Part shown: piece by piece, positions 42,519 to 51,882 of the stretch
How positions within the stretch are numbered: the first letter of the stretch is position 1
Layout of the letters: the number at the start of each line of letters is the position of its first letter
Assembly (NCBI GenBank): GCA_963806015.1
Contig: CAWDWM010000001.1
Coordinates: 248,001-312,000, forward strand
Source of the DNA: JAOPZW01 sp963806015
Lineage (GTDB): Bacteria; Actinomycetota; Thermoleophilia; Solirubrobacterales; Solirubrobacteraceae
Direction: 5' to 3'
Length of the DNA stretch: 64,000 nucleotides
Translations under genes and position numbers: made by a program
Notes under the pieces: generated by a model
Database searches by the model: none
What the model was told of the DNA's origin: nothing
Seen by the model: only the letters and a program-made list of their open reading frames with translations

Positions 42519-45200
42519 TCAGCGCGCCGCGGGCGCCGAGCGCCTGGCCAGGCGCGCCGGATGGCGGAAGCGCGCGGCGCGCCGATGGATGCGATGCACG
42601 TGGCGCGCGTCGTGCGAGCGACGCGGCGGTGTTCGGGGCATCCAGCGGGCGTAGAAGCGCCGCTTGACCACCTCGACGAGGACGAGGTAGGCCACGACCA
42701 TGCCGACCAGGATCGCGAAGAAGGCCAGGGGCAGGGGAGTGAAGCCCAGCGGCCCGGCGAGGGGCGTGATCGGCAGCAGCGCGCCGATGCAGGCACAGGT
42801 GATCGGCAGCACGATCATGGCGCGGCTGGGACGGCTCTTGTAGGACGGGCTGCGGCGGGTGCGGATGACGAAGACGACCAGCGTCTGGGTGGCGAGCGAC
42901 TCCACGAACCAGCCGGTGCGAAACTCGGCGTGGCCGGCGTCGAGCACCACGAGCATGACGAAGAACGTCATGAAGTCGAAGATCGAGCTGACGGGGCCGA
43001 AGACGGCCATGAAGCGCCGGACGAAGGCGAGGTCCCACGCCGCCGGGCGGGCGAGGGCCTCCGGGTCCACGCGGTCGCTGGGGATCGCGAGCTGGCCGAC
43101 GTCGTAGAGCAGGTTGTTGAGCAGGATCTGCGACGGCAGCATCGGCAGGAAGGACAGGAACAGCGAGGCGCCCGCCGCGCTGAACATGTTGCCGAAGTTC
43201 GACGACGTGGCCATGAGGACGTACTTCATGGTGTTGGCGAAGATCCGCCGGCCTTCGGTGACCCCGTCGGCGAGGACGCCGAGGTCCTTGTCGAGCAGGA
43301 CGATGTCCGCGGCGTCCTTGGCCACGTCGGTGGCGGAGTCCACCGAGATGCCGACGTCCGCGGCGTGCAGCGCCACCGCGTCGTTGACCCCGTCGCCCAG
43401 GAACGCGACGTCGACCGCGCCCGTGCGCGCGATCTTGATGATGCGCGACTTGTCCTCCGGGCTCACGCGCGCGAAGACCGTGGTGTGCGCGATCGCGTCG
43501 CGCAGCGCGGCATCGTCGAGGCGCCCGACCTCGGCGCCGGTGAGGACCTGCTCGACGGTCACGCCGAGGTCACGACAGACCTTGGCCGCCACGGCGCCGT
43601 TGTCGCCGGTGATGATCTTGACCGTCACACCCAGCTGCTCGAGCTTGGCGATCGATGCGCCGGCGTCGGCCTTGGGCCGGTCGACGAAGGTCAGGAAGCC
43701 CTGCAGGCGCAGGTCGCGCTCGTCGGCCAGGGTCGGCTGCAGAAGACCGGGCGCGACCCTCGTGGCCACCGCGAGGACGCGGGCGCCGTCGTCGAACAGG
43801 CCCTGCAGGACGCGCCGGCTCTCCGCGCCGACGCCCACGCAGCGCGCGAGGACGGCCTCGGGAGCACCCTTGGTGACGAGGACGGGGTCGTCCGCGCCGC
43901 GGCGCGCGAGGACGGTGGCCAGCTGGCGCTCGTGATCGAAGGGCAGCACGCCGAGCCGCTCGTAGGCCGGCGGCCCGTCGGGAGCGCTCAGCAGGCCCGG
44001 AGCGCCCGGGGCGCCGAAGAGCGCGAGGTCGAGCGCGTTGCCGCCCACCGGGCCGTCCGGCGTCATCTCCGCCTCGTTGCACACGAGGCCGAGGACCAGC
44101 GGCGTGCCGGCGGGCGCGCCCGCCGCGTCCAGCGCGCCCTGGAAGGTGATCGCGCCCTCGGTCAGCGTTCCCGTCTTGTCGGTGAACAGCACGTCGATGT
44201 TGCCGAGATCCTCGATCGTGACCAAGCGCTTGACGAGCACGCGCTTGCGCGCCAGCGCGCGCGAGCCACTCGAGAGGCTCACCGACACGATCGCGGGCAG
44301 CAGCTGTGGCGTGATGCCGATCGCGATGGCCAGGCTGAAGAGCAGCGCGTCGATCAGCGGGCGATCCATGACGACGTTGATCGCGAAGATCGCCACGGTC
44401 AGGACGCCGGCCACCTTCACCAGGAGCCCCGAGAAGCCCCGCAGCCCGACCTGGAAGGCCGTTTCCGCCGCGCGCTCGCCGAGCCCGACCGCGATCTTGC
44501 CGAACGCGGTCGCCGTTCCGGTCGCGACGACGACGCCCTGCCCGGAGCCCTGATGGACGACCGTGCCCATGAACGCACAGGAGGGCAGATCGACCGAGGA
44601 GTCCGACGCCGGGGCAGGCACCGCCGACTTCGGCGCGGGCAGCGACTCGCCGGTCAGGACCGCCTCGTCGCATTCCAGGCCGTGGACCTCGACGAGCCGC
44701 AGGTCGGCCGCGACCACGTCGCCCACGCGCAGCGCGATGACGTCGCCGGGCACGAGGGCCGTCACGTCGACCTTGGCCTCCCGCCCGTCGCGGCGGACCA
44801 GCGCTTCGTAGTGGATGTCGGCGTGCAGGGCTGCGACCGCCCGCGCCGAGCGGTACTCGTTGAAGAACCCCAGCCCGACGCTGAGCGCGACGATCACGGC
44901 GATGATGACGGCGTCCGTGGGGTCGCCGGTGAGCCCGGAGACGGCGGCGGCGCCGAGCAACAGGACGAGCAGCGGGTTGCGCAGCTGGGCAACGAGGACG
45001 CCGAGCGCGGTGACGCGCCGCTGGTGGATCGCGTTGGGGCCGAACGCCGCCAGCCGCCGGGCCGCCTCGGCGCCCGTCAGTCCGTCGGCGGAGCTGCCCA
45101 GGCGGTCGAAGACCTCGTCCAGCGGCGCCGCTGCGGCCGTGGCGAGCTCGAGGGCGGGCGCCCTGGCGGGCGCGTGGGACGGCCGAGGCGACACGAGCAC
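42519..45200 (-). CDS. magnesium-translocating P-type ATPase (P3B, MgtA-like)
   Basis: The 893-aa protein has all P-ATPase motifs: TGES at 183-186 in the actuator domain, DKTGTLTEG with Asp341 as phosphorylation site, and GDGVNDAVAL before helix 5. Helix 4 has ITPQLLPAIV, close to the TPEMLP of Mg2+ pumps, supporting MgtA/MgtB. Ten membrane helices are expected. A His/Arg-rich tail extends past the last helix. GTG start. A cation P-ATPase (CtpF) is part of the mycobacterial DosR regulon, and this gene lies next to DevR/DevS-like genes. Confidence 0.92.
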   Translation of the reverse strand: MLVSPRPSHAPARAPALELATAAAAPLDEVFDRLGSSADGLTGAEAARRLAAFGPNAIHQRRVTALGVLVAQLRNPLLVLLLGAAAVSGLTGDPTDAVIIAVIVALSVGLGFFNEYRSARAVAALHADIHYEALVRRDGREAKVDVTALVPGDVIALRVGDVVAADLRLVEVHGLECDEAVLTGESLPAPKSAVPAPASDSSVDLPSCAFMGTVVHQGSGQGVVVATGTATAFGKIAVGLGERAAETAFQVGLRGFSGLLVKVAGVLTVAIFAINVVMDRPLIDALLFSLAIAIGITPQLLPAIVSVSLSSGSRALARKRVLVKRLVTIEDLGNIDVLFTDKTGTLTEGAITFQGALDAAGAPAGTPLVLGLVCNEAEMTPDGPVGGNALDLALFGAPGAPGLLSAPDGPPAYERLGVLPFDHERQLATVLARRGADDPVLVTKGAPEAVLARCVGVGAESRRVLQGLFDDGARVLAVATRVAPGLLQPTLADERDLRLQGFLTFVDRPKADAGASIAKLEQLGVTVKIITGDNGAVAAKVCRDLGVTVEQVLTGAEVGRLDDAALRDAIAHTTVFARVSPEDKSRIIKIARTGAVDVAFLGDGVNDAVALHAADVGISVDSATDVAKDAADIVLLDKDLGVLADGVTEGRRIFANTMKYVLMATSSNFGNMFSAAGASLFLSFLPMLPSQILLNNLLYDVGQLAIPSDRVDPEALARPAAWDLAFVRRFMAVFGPVSSIFDFMTFFVMLVVLDAGHAEFRTGWFVESLATQTLVVFVIRTRRSPSYKSRPSRAMIVLPITCACIGALLPITPLAGPLGFTPLPLAFFAILVGMVVAYLVLVEVVKRRFYARWMPRTPPRRSHDARHVHRIHRRAARFRHPARLARRSAPAAR

Positions 45201-45277
45201 CTCTGCCCACTATGGCGCTACACGCGCCCGGACCGATCCGCTCGCACCCCCGCCGGCGCCGGGAACTGTCAGCAGGC

Positions 45278-45505
45278 CTAGCCGACCTGGGCGCCCGAGA
45301 GCTGCGCGCGCAGCGTGGCGATCTCGGTCACCGCGAGGCCGATGTACGCGCTGCGCGAGCAGGCGATGTCGGTCTCCAGCGCGGCGATGTCGACCGCGTT
45401 CGCGCCCGGGCCAACGGCATGAAGGCGCTCGACGCAGAGGCGTTGCAGCTGGACACGGGCGTCGACGGCGGTCGTGACGGGCTCCTCGGGATACGGATAC
45501 GGCAT
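45278..45505 (-). CDS. small hypothetical protein
   Basis: The 75-aa protein is mostly helical: MPYPYPEEPVTTAVDARVQL, then VDIAALETDIACSRSAYIGL. It has one Cys in the first helix and one in the second. Start and composition look real, but no family is recognised. It sits between the P-ATPase gene and the divergent NarL-type regulator. Confidence 0.55.
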   Translation of the reverse strand: MPYPYPEEPVTTAVDARVQLQRLCVERLHAVGPGANAVDIAALETDIACSRSAYIGLAVTEIATLRAQLSGAQVG

Positions 45506-45594
45506 GGCGCCATCCTTCCGGCCTGGGTCGGCGCGGACCAGCGGGCTCGCCCGCGCACTTCGCGCGGCAAACCCGTATGTGCGATTGTGGCGCC

Positions 45595-46248
45595 ATGGCG
45601 GCCGACGACGGACCGATCACGATTGTCCTTGCGGACGACCACGCCGTCGTGCGCTCCGGGCTGCGCATGGTGCTGGAGCGCGCGGGCGGCTTCGAGGTCG
45701 TCTCGGAGGCCGGCGACGCCGACTCGGCCCTCCGCACGGTCCTCGGGCACAAGCCCAGGATCCTCGTCCTGGACCTCAACATGCCCGGGGAGCTCACCTC
45801 GCTCGACGCCATCCCGCGGGTGCAGGAGGTCTCCCCCACCACGCGCGTCGTCGTCCTGACCATGCAGGAGGACCCCGAGTTCGCGCGCCGGGCCCTGCGC
45901 GCGGGCGCCGCCGGCTACGTCCTCAAGGAGGCCGCCGACGACGAGCTCGTCGACGCCGTGCGGCGCGTCGCCGAGGGCGGCACGTATCTCAACCCGAGAC
46001 TTGGGGCGATCCTCGCCGCCGCCCCGCCCGAGCCCACCGGGCCACCGGACGACCTCACCGAGCGCGAGGTCGAGGTGCTGCGGCTCATCGCCCTGGGTCA
46101 CACCAACGCCGAGATCGCGGCTGACCTGTTCCTCTCGGTGCGCACCGTCGAGTCCCACCGCGCGCACATCCAGCAGAAGCTCGGGCGCTCCACCCGGGCC
46201 GAGCTCGTGCGCTACGCGCTCGACCACGGCTTCGTCGGCGCCGAGTAG
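45595..46248 (+). CDS. NarL/DevR-type two-component response regulator
   Basis: The 217-aa protein, the same length as mycobacterial DosR, has a receiver with Asp14-Asp15, phosphoacceptor Asp60 (ILVLDLNMPG) and a Lys in GYVLKEA. A LuxR-type HTH follows: LTEREVEVLRLIALGHTNAE, FLSVRTVESHRAHIQQKLG. The GAF kinase gene starts on the opposite strand and ends four bases after this stop; a second GAF kinase is at 50 kb. It should be activated by one or both kinases. The start ATG at 45595 is chosen over an ATG six codons earlier. Confidence 0.92.
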   Translation: MAADDGPITIVLADDHAVVRSGLRMVLERAGGFEVVSEAGDADSALRTVLGHKPRILVLDLNMPGELTSLDAIPRVQEVSPTTRVVVLTMQEDPEFARRALRAGAAGYVLKEAADDELVDAVRRVAEGGTYLNPRLGAILAAAPPEPTGPPDDLTEREVEVLRLIALGHTNAEIAADLFLSVRTVESHRAHIQQKLGRSTRAELVRYALDHGFVGAE

Positions 46249-46251
46249 CGG

Positions 46252-47919
46252 TCAGCCCAGCGGCAACCGCGCGCGGACCACGGTCCCGGCGTCTGCGCCT
46301 CGAGTCACGCTCAGCTCGCCGCCCGCGAGCTCGACGCGCTCGCGCATGCCGATGACGCCGAAGCCGGTCGCCACCGCACCATCGAAATCCAAGCCGATCC
46401 CGTCGTCACTGACGCAGACCTCGATCTGCTCGCCGTCGTGGCGCACGGCGATGTCGACCGAGCCGGCTCGTGCGTGCTTGACCACGTTGGTCAGCGACTC
46501 CTGGACCACTCGGTAGACCGTCGTCTCCAGCTCGGGGGACAGGCGAGTGTCCTGTGGGAGCTCGACGTCGGTGCGGACCTCGAGCTCGGTGCCGGCCCCG
46601 GTCCGCTGGGCGAGTGAGGCGAGCGCCGGCGCCAGCCCGAGCTGGTCGAGGGCCGGCGGGCGCAGCTCGGCGATGAGCGAGCGCAGCGACTGGATGTCGC
46701 CCGTCAGCTGCTCGGCCGCGACGCGCATGGCGGCGCGCATGGCGTCCGCGTCGTCGAGCCGCGCGGCGCTCGAGAGCAGCACGCGCAGACCGCCGAGCGC
46801 CTGCAGGGTCTCGTCGTGGAGCTCGCGCGCCCAGCGGTGGCGCTCGGCCTCCGCCGCCGCGAGCGAGCGGCGCCGGCGGTCGGCCTCCACCGACTTGGCC
46901 GTCGCCACCGCCGTCGCCGCCTGCGCGGCGAAGGCCTCCAGCAGCTGCTCGTCATCGCGGGTGAAGGCGCCGTCGCCCTCGAGGCGGTCGAAGGCGGCGA
47001 GCACCCCGAGACCCTGGCCGCGATAGGTCAGCGGCACCAGGAGCGCCGTCGACGCGTGACCGACGCCCAGCTCCTCGGGCGGGATCCGCAGCTCGTGGGG
47101 CGCGTCGGCGATGCGGCGGGGGCGGCCCTCGGCGAGCACCTCACCGGCGGTGGAGCCCGACAGCGGGAGCCGCGCGCCGTCGCCGATCGTCACGTGACCC
47201 GCGCCCGCCGCGATGACGAGGTCCTCGCCGTCGCGCAGCATGATGAGCACGTCGTGGGCGCCGATGAGCGCGCGCCCCCGCTTGACCACGAGCTCGAGGA
47301 TCCGCTCGAGGTCGGTCTCCCCTCCGATCGCGCGGGCGATCGCGGCCGTGGCCTGAAGGCCGCGGACAGCGCGCTCGAGCTCCTCGCGACGGGCGGCCAC
47401 GTCGCGGTACAGACGAGCGTTGTCGATCGCAATCGCCGCCCAGTCGGCGAGAACGATCGCCGCCTCTTCGTCCTCGATCGTGAACGGCTCGCCGCCGGCC
47501 TTCTCGGTCAGGTACAGGTTGCCCCAGGCCTGGCCGCGGATGAGCACCGGGACGCCGAGGAACGTCCTCATCGGCGGATGACCAGGTGGGAAGCCGTACG
47601 AGCGCGGATGGTCGCCGACGTCGTCGAGACGAAGCGCGCGGGGCTCGTCGATCAGGACGCCGAGCAGCCCGCGGCCGCGTGGCAGGTCGCCGATGACGCG
47701 GTGGGTCTCCTCGTCGATGCCGCGCGTGAGGAAGCGGTCGAGCTCGCGGCGTTCGTCGTCCAGGATGCCCAGCGCGGCATAGCGGGCGCCCGTGAGCTCC
47801 GCGGCCGTCTCCAGCAGGCGGTCGAGGACGGTCTCGAGGTCGAGCTCGGACAGCAGCCCGCGTCCGGCCTCGATGAGCCGCGCAAGCCTGCGCTCGTCTT
47901 GGCCGTCGACCGGCGCCAT
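46252..47919 (-). CDS. DevS/DosT-like GAF-GAF sensor histidine kinase, probable haem sensor
   Basis: The 555-aa protein has two GAF domains (about 25-172 and 200-345), the HisKA_3 site ELHDETLQALGG with His368, and an HATPase domain (ESLTNVVKHARAG, DDGIGLDF, GVIGMRERVELAGG). In GAF-A, His114 (HPPM) and Tyr136 (GNLYLTEK) are 22 residues apart, exactly the spacing of haem ligand His149 and distal Tyr171 in M. tuberculosis DevS. No membrane segment: a cytoplasmic O2/NO/CO or redox sensor. It converges with the NarL regulator. Confidence 0.9.
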   Translation of the reverse strand: MAPVDGQDERRLARLIEAGRGLLSELDLETVLDRLLETAAELTGARYAALGILDDERRELDRFLTRGIDEETHRVIGDLPRGRGLLGVLIDEPRALRLDDVGDHPRSYGFPPGHPPMRTFLGVPVLIRGQAWGNLYLTEKAGGEPFTIEDEEAAIVLADWAAIAIDNARLYRDVAARREELERAVRGLQATAAIARAIGGETDLERILELVVKRGRALIGAHDVLIMLRDGEDLVIAAGAGHVTIGDGARLPLSGSTAGEVLAEGRPRRIADAPHELRIPPEELGVGHASTALLVPLTYRGQGLGVLAAFDRLEGDGAFTRDDEQLLEAFAAQAATAVATAKSVEADRRRRSLAAAEAERHRWARELHDETLQALGGLRVLLSSAARLDDADAMRAAMRVAAEQLTGDIQSLRSLIAELRPPALDQLGLAPALASLAQRTGAGTELEVRTDVELPQDTRLSPELETTVYRVVQESLTNVVKHARAGSVDIAVRHDGEQIEVCVSDDGIGLDFDGAVATGFGVIGMRERVELAGGELSVTRGADAGTVVRARLPLG

Positions 47920-47943
47920 GCAGACGCGAGCCTAGCGTTACGC

Positions 47944-48702
47944 CTATGCCGCGATCGTCCGCGTGGCCCCGGTGGGCGGCGGCAGCACGAGGACCGGGCA
48001 GGCGGCCTGGCGCAGGATCTCGTCGTCCGCGCCGGCGATGACCAGCACGTCGACGTCACCACGCGTCTGCGCCACCAGCGCCCCTGCTCCGCGCCCCGCG
48101 ACGCGCGTCGCGGCGGCGGCCGGCGCGAGGGCCTGGGCATGGGCCAGCCATTCTTCTGCCTGCCCATCGCCGGCGGCGATGAGCCGGACGCCGGCGGCGA
48201 TGCGCTGGGCGAGCGCGGTCGCCAGCCTGACCGCATCGTCCGCGGGTCCGGGCGGTCCACACGCGACCGTGATGCGCGCCGGGGTGAAGGCGCGGACGAA
48301 GCGGTGCCCGTACGGCGCGACGGCCACCGGGCACGGCGCAGCCGCGAGAAACTCCCGCACGCCGGGCTCATGGCCGACAACGTTCTGCCCGACCACGACC
48401 GCATCCGCCCGCTCGCGGAGGGCCACTGAGCGCACGGCCTCGGCGAACGGCACACCCGAGATCGGCAGGTACCGGACGCGCGGATCGGGGCCGAGCGTCG
48501 CGTAGACCTCCTCGCCGGCATCGCGCAGGTCTGCGCGGCGCCGTGCCGCCGCCTCGCTGCCGCCCGCAAGCGGGGCCGCCGTGTTCGCCATGACGTGCGC
48601 CACGACGATCGTCCCGTCGGGTCCGGCCAGCTGCGACGCGAGGACGAGCGCGTCACGGCTTTCGGCCCGACCGGCGAGAGCGACGAGGATGGAGGCGAAC
48701 AC
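47944..48702 (-). CDS. tandem universal stress protein (two Usp domains)
   Basis: The 252-aa protein has two Usp folds in a row. The first opens FASILVALAGRAESRDALVL and ends VVVGQNVVGHEPGVREFL. The second opens with RITVACGPPGPADDAVRLAT and ends with CPVLVLPPP. The ATP-binding glycine pattern is weak in both, so ATP binding is unsure. The start is taken as a GTG giving MFASILVAL; upstream codons are not conserved. It lies 24 bases upstream of the GAF kinase on the same strand and is divergent from the first FAD oxidoreductase. Usp genes are core DosR-regulon members in mycobacteria. Confidence 0.85.
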   Translation of the reverse strand: MFASILVALAGRAESRDALVLASQLAGPDGTIVVAHVMANTAAPLAGGSEAAARRRADLRDAGEEVYATLGPDPRVRYLPISGVPFAEAVRSVALRERADAVVVGQNVVGHEPGVREFLAAAPCPVAVAPYGHRFVRAFTPARITVACGPPGPADDAVRLATALAQRIAAGVRLIAAGDGQAEEWLAHAQALAPAAAATRVAGRGAGALVAQTRGDVDVLVIAGADDEILRQAACPVLVLPPPTGATRTIAA

Positions 48703-48765
48703 CAGGTCACCGTAGATCCGGCCGCACCCGCGGCCATCCGTGCGCGGGTGCCGATGCGACTGTGG

Positions 48766-48782
48766 CAAAGCCGCAGCCCTCT
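48766..48782 (+). promoter_or_regulatory. shared upstream motif, copy 1
   Basis: CTGTGGCAAAGCCGCAG is a near-palindrome (CTGYGGC-AAA-GCCGCAG) 51 bases before the first FAD oxidoreductase and also upstream of the divergent usp gene. Related sequences stand before the other two paralogues, so it may be an activator site. Confidence 0.4.
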
Positions 48783-48833
48783 CGCGTACCAGGCACCGAT
48801 GGAGCGGGCCACGCCCGCGCCCACGATGTCGTC

Positions 48834-50066
48834 ATGTCGCCCGCTTATGCCACTGACACCCCACGAGTCGTGATCGCCGGAGGCGGCGTTGCCGCGCTGG
48901 AGGCGTGTCTTGCCCTGCGCGAGCGGCTGAGCGCAGCCGATCTCGACATCACGCTGCTGACACCGGCCGAGCGGTTCGACTACCGCCCGCTCTCGGTCCT
49001 GGAGCCCTTCCAGGGCCTCTCGCGCTGGAGCCTGGCCCTGGCCACGTTCGCCGCCGACCAGGACGTCACCGTCGTCCACGACGCGCTCACCGCCGTGGGA
49101 ACCCACGCCCGCGTGGCGGTCACGGGCGCCGGCGATGAGATGCCCTACGACGTCCTGCTCGTCGCGACCGGCGGGCACGCGGCCGACGCGGTGCACGGCG
49201 CGCTGACCTTCCGCGGCGCCGGCGAGGGCCGGGCGGTCCGCGAGCTGCTCGACGCCCAGCCGCGGAGCATCGCCTTCGCCGCCCCCGCCGGGGCCACGTG
49301 GCCCCTCCCGCTCTACGAGCTGGCGCTGCTGAGCGCCGCCCAGCTGCGCCGCGAAGGGGCCGCGACCGAGGTCCTCCTCGTGACGCCCGAGGACGCGCCG
49401 CTGGCGCTCTTCGGCCCTCGCGCGAGCGCGTTCGCCGCGGATCTGCTGGCGCGCCACGCCATCCACGTCTTCACCTCGGCCGGCGCCGTGGCGGCGCGCG
49501 AGGGAACGCTCGAGCTCAGCGATGGCCGCCGGCTGGACGCCGAGCACGTCATCGCGCTTCCCCGCATCCTCGGCCGACGCATCGAGGGCATCCCGCGCGA
49601 CGACGAGGACTTCGTCCCGATCGACGAGCACGGTCGCGTGCAGGGCCTGGACCACGTCTACGCCGCGGGCGACGTGACGAACTTCCCGTTCAAGCAGGGC
49701 GGCCTCGCCGCGCAGCAGGCCGACGCCGCGGCCGAGGCGATGCTGGCGGAGCTCGGCCTGCCGATCACGCCCCGGCCGTTCGACCCCGTCCTGCGCGGCG
49801 TCCTCTTCACCGACGACGAGCCCACGTACCTTCAGGCACCGCTGGCGGAGGGCGCCCCCGAGCCGTCTGACCCGCGTGCCTATTCGCTGTGGTGGCCGCC
49901 GAGCAAGATCGCCGGCCGTCACCTCTCGCCCTATCTGGCCATCCGGGCGGGCGCGCCGCGGACCCCGGAGATCCGCCCCGGATCGGTCCCCATGTCGGTC
50001 GACGTCCGCGACGTGGTGCACGCCGTGCGCGGAGTGCTCGACGGCGAGTCGGTCCCGCCCGGCTGA
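48834..50066 (+). CDS. FAD/NAD(P)-dependent oxidoreductase, NDH-2/SQR-like (paralogue 1)
   Basis: The 410-aa protein starts with VVIAGGGVAALEACLALRER for FAD and has the second nucleotide motif region with YDVLLVATGG. HVYAAGDVTNFPFKQGGLAAQQADAA closes the FAD site. The C-terminal YSLWWPPSKIAGRHLSPYLA is shared by all three paralogues here. It lacks the redox Cys of sulfide:quinone reductases. Likely a type II NADH dehydrogenase-like enzyme passing electrons to quinone or a small carrier. It is divergent from the usp gene. Confidence 0.85.
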   Translation: MSPAYATDTPRVVIAGGGVAALEACLALRERLSAADLDITLLTPAERFDYRPLSVLEPFQGLSRWSLALATFAADQDVTVVHDALTAVGTHARVAVTGAGDEMPYDVLLVATGGHAADAVHGALTFRGAGEGRAVRELLDAQPRSIAFAAPAGATWPLPLYELALLSAAQLRREGAATEVLLVTPEDAPLALFGPRASAFAADLLARHAIHVFTSAGAVAAREGTLELSDGRRLDAEHVIALPRILGRRIEGIPRDDEDFVPIDEHGRVQGLDHVYAAGDVTNFPFKQGGLAAQQADAAAEAMLAELGLPITPRPFDPVLRGVLFTDDEPTYLQAPLAEGAPEPSDPRAYSLWWPPSKIAGRHLSPYLAIRAGAPRTPEIRPGSVPMSVDVRDVVHAVRGVLDGESVPPG

Positions 50067-50131
50067 TCACAGGCGGCCAACGCAAGCGGTGCGCGGCGCA
50101 ATCTTCACCGTATCGACACCGCAAGAGGACT

Positions 50132-51865
50132 ATGGTCGTTGGGATCGCCACCGTGATGGATGACCATCTCGACGCCCAGCGTCTGCGCCGCCTTCTCGAA
50201 GTCGGCCGCTCGCTGGTTTGCGAGTTGGACCTCGAAGTCGTGCTGGATCGCGTGCTCGAGGTCGCCCGCGAGCTCACCGGCGCGCGCTATGCCGCACTGG
50301 GCATCCTCGACGAAGGCCGCCGGGAGCTCGAGCGCTTCCTCACGCGCGGCATCGATGCCGCCACCCACAAGACGATCGGCGACCTGCCGCGCGGCCACGG
50401 GATCCTCGGCGTGCTGATCAGCGATCCGCACCCGCTGCGGTTGCCCGACGTCGGCGACCATCCGCGCTCCTACGGCTTCCCCGTCGGGCATCCCCCGATG
50501 CACAGCTTCCTGGGCGTGCCGATCCTCATCCGCGGCCAGGCCTACGGCAACCTCTACCTCACCGAGAAGGCCGGCGGCGACTTCGACGAGGCCGACGAGG
50601 AGGCGCTCGTCGTGCTCGCCGACTGGGCGGCGATCGCGATCGAGAACGCGCGCCTGTATCGCGGCGTCGCCGTCCGCCGCGACGAGCTCGAGCGGGCCGT
50701 CTCGGCGCTCGAGACGACGTCGTCGATCTCCCGGGCGGTCGGCGGGGAGATCGATCTCGAGCGCATCCTCGAGCTGCTGGTCAAGCGCGGGCGCGCCCTC
50801 GTGGACGCGCGCGCCATGCTCGTCGCGCTGCGCCAGGGCGACGAGCTCGTGGTCCAGGCCGCGGCGGGTGAGATCCCGGACGACGTCGTCGGGCGGCGCA
50901 TCGCCGTCGCCGGGTCGGTCGCCGGCGACGTCCTGCGCTCGCAGCAGCCCGAGCGCCTCGCCGACGCCCCGTCGCGGCTGCGCTTCGCGCTGGCCGAGCA
51001 TGTCGGGGCCGCCACCGGCCTGATCGTCCCGCTGGTCTTCCGCGGCGAGGCGGTCGGCGTCCTGGCCGCCTTCGACCGCGTGGTGGCCGGTCCCGAGTTC
51101 AGCGCCGAGGACATGCGCCTGATGCAGGCCTTCGCCGCGTCGGCCGCGACCGCCGTGATGACCGCGCAGAACGTCACCGCCCAGGGTCTGCGGCGCAGCG
51201 TCGAGGCCTCCGAACGCGAGCGCCTGCGCTGGGCGCGCGAGCTGCACGACGAGACGCTCCAGGAGCTCGCCGCGCTGCGCATCGCGCTCTCCAGCGCGCG
51301 CAAGAGTGGCGACGCCCAGGCGCTGGAGCGGGCCGCCGAGGAGGCCATCGAGCGCGCCACGGCGGCCATCGCCGCGCTGCGCAACCTCATCACCGACATG
51401 CGCCCGGCCGCCCTCGACGAGCTCGGCGCCGGCCCCGCGCTGGAGGCGCTCGTCGACCGCACGCGACGCCTCTCGGGCCTGACCATCACGACCGACATCG
51501 ACCTCGCCTACGAGTCCGGGCGTGAGACCGAGCGCCACGTCCCCGAGACGGAGGTCGCCATCTACCGCCTCGTGCAGGAGGCCCTGACCAATACCGTCAA
51601 GCACGCCGACGGGGCCGTCGTCCACGTCTCGGTCGCCGACGACGAGAAGGTCGTGACGATCCGGGTTCACGACGACGGGCCCGGCTTCGCGCTCGATGCC
51701 CACCACGAGGGCTTCGGGCTCATCGGCGTGCGCGAGCGCGTCACGCTGACCGGCGGCACCCTGAGCATCGACTCCGCGCCCGGCGCCGGCACGACGCTCG
51801 AAGCGACGCTGCCGGCGCGGCGGCGCACCAGCGAGGCGCCGGCGCGCCTCGACGTCGCGAGCTGA
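50132..51865 (+). CDS. DevS-like GAF-GAF sensor histidine kinase (second copy)
   Basis: The 577-aa kinase is a close paralogue of the one at 46-48 kb. GAF-A has His120 (HPPM) and Tyr142 (GNLYLTEK), again 22 residues apart, as in haem-binding DevS. A second GAF follows, then ELHDETLQELAALR with His372, and an HATPase with EALTNTVKHADG and DDGPGFAL. AGAGG precedes the ATG at 50132; a second ATG at 50156 is possible. Two such sensors with one NarL regulator is the DevS/DosT arrangement. It follows the first FAD enzyme after 65 bases. Confidence 0.9.
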   Translation: MVVGIATVMDDHLDAQRLRRLLEVGRSLVCELDLEVVLDRVLEVARELTGARYAALGILDEGRRELERFLTRGIDAATHKTIGDLPRGHGILGVLISDPHPLRLPDVGDHPRSYGFPVGHPPMHSFLGVPILIRGQAYGNLYLTEKAGGDFDEADEEALVVLADWAAIAIENARLYRGVAVRRDELERAVSALETTSSISRAVGGEIDLERILELLVKRGRALVDARAMLVALRQGDELVVQAAAGEIPDDVVGRRIAVAGSVAGDVLRSQQPERLADAPSRLRFALAEHVGAATGLIVPLVFRGEAVGVLAAFDRVVAGPEFSAEDMRLMQAFAASAATAVMTAQNVTAQGLRRSVEASERERLRWARELHDETLQELAALRIALSSARKSGDAQALERAAEEAIERATAAIAALRNLITDMRPAALDELGAGPALEALVDRTRRLSGLTITTDIDLAYESGRETERHVPETEVAIYRLVQEALTNTVKHADGAVVHVSVADDEKVVTIRVHDDGPGFALDAHHEGFGLIGVRERVTLTGGTLSIDSAPGAGTTLEATLPARRRTSEAPARLDVAS

Positions 51866-51882
51866 GACAACCGCTGCGCGCG

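Noticed and set aside
42561..45281. 906-codon plus-strand open frame
   Set aside because: Exactly antisense to the P-type ATPase, which has all catalytic motifs. The shadow is Arg/Gly/Asp-rich and has no fold signature.
47652..50021. 789-codon minus-strand frame across usp and the first FAD gene
   Set aside because: It overlaps three well-supported genes in other frames and has no motif of its own.
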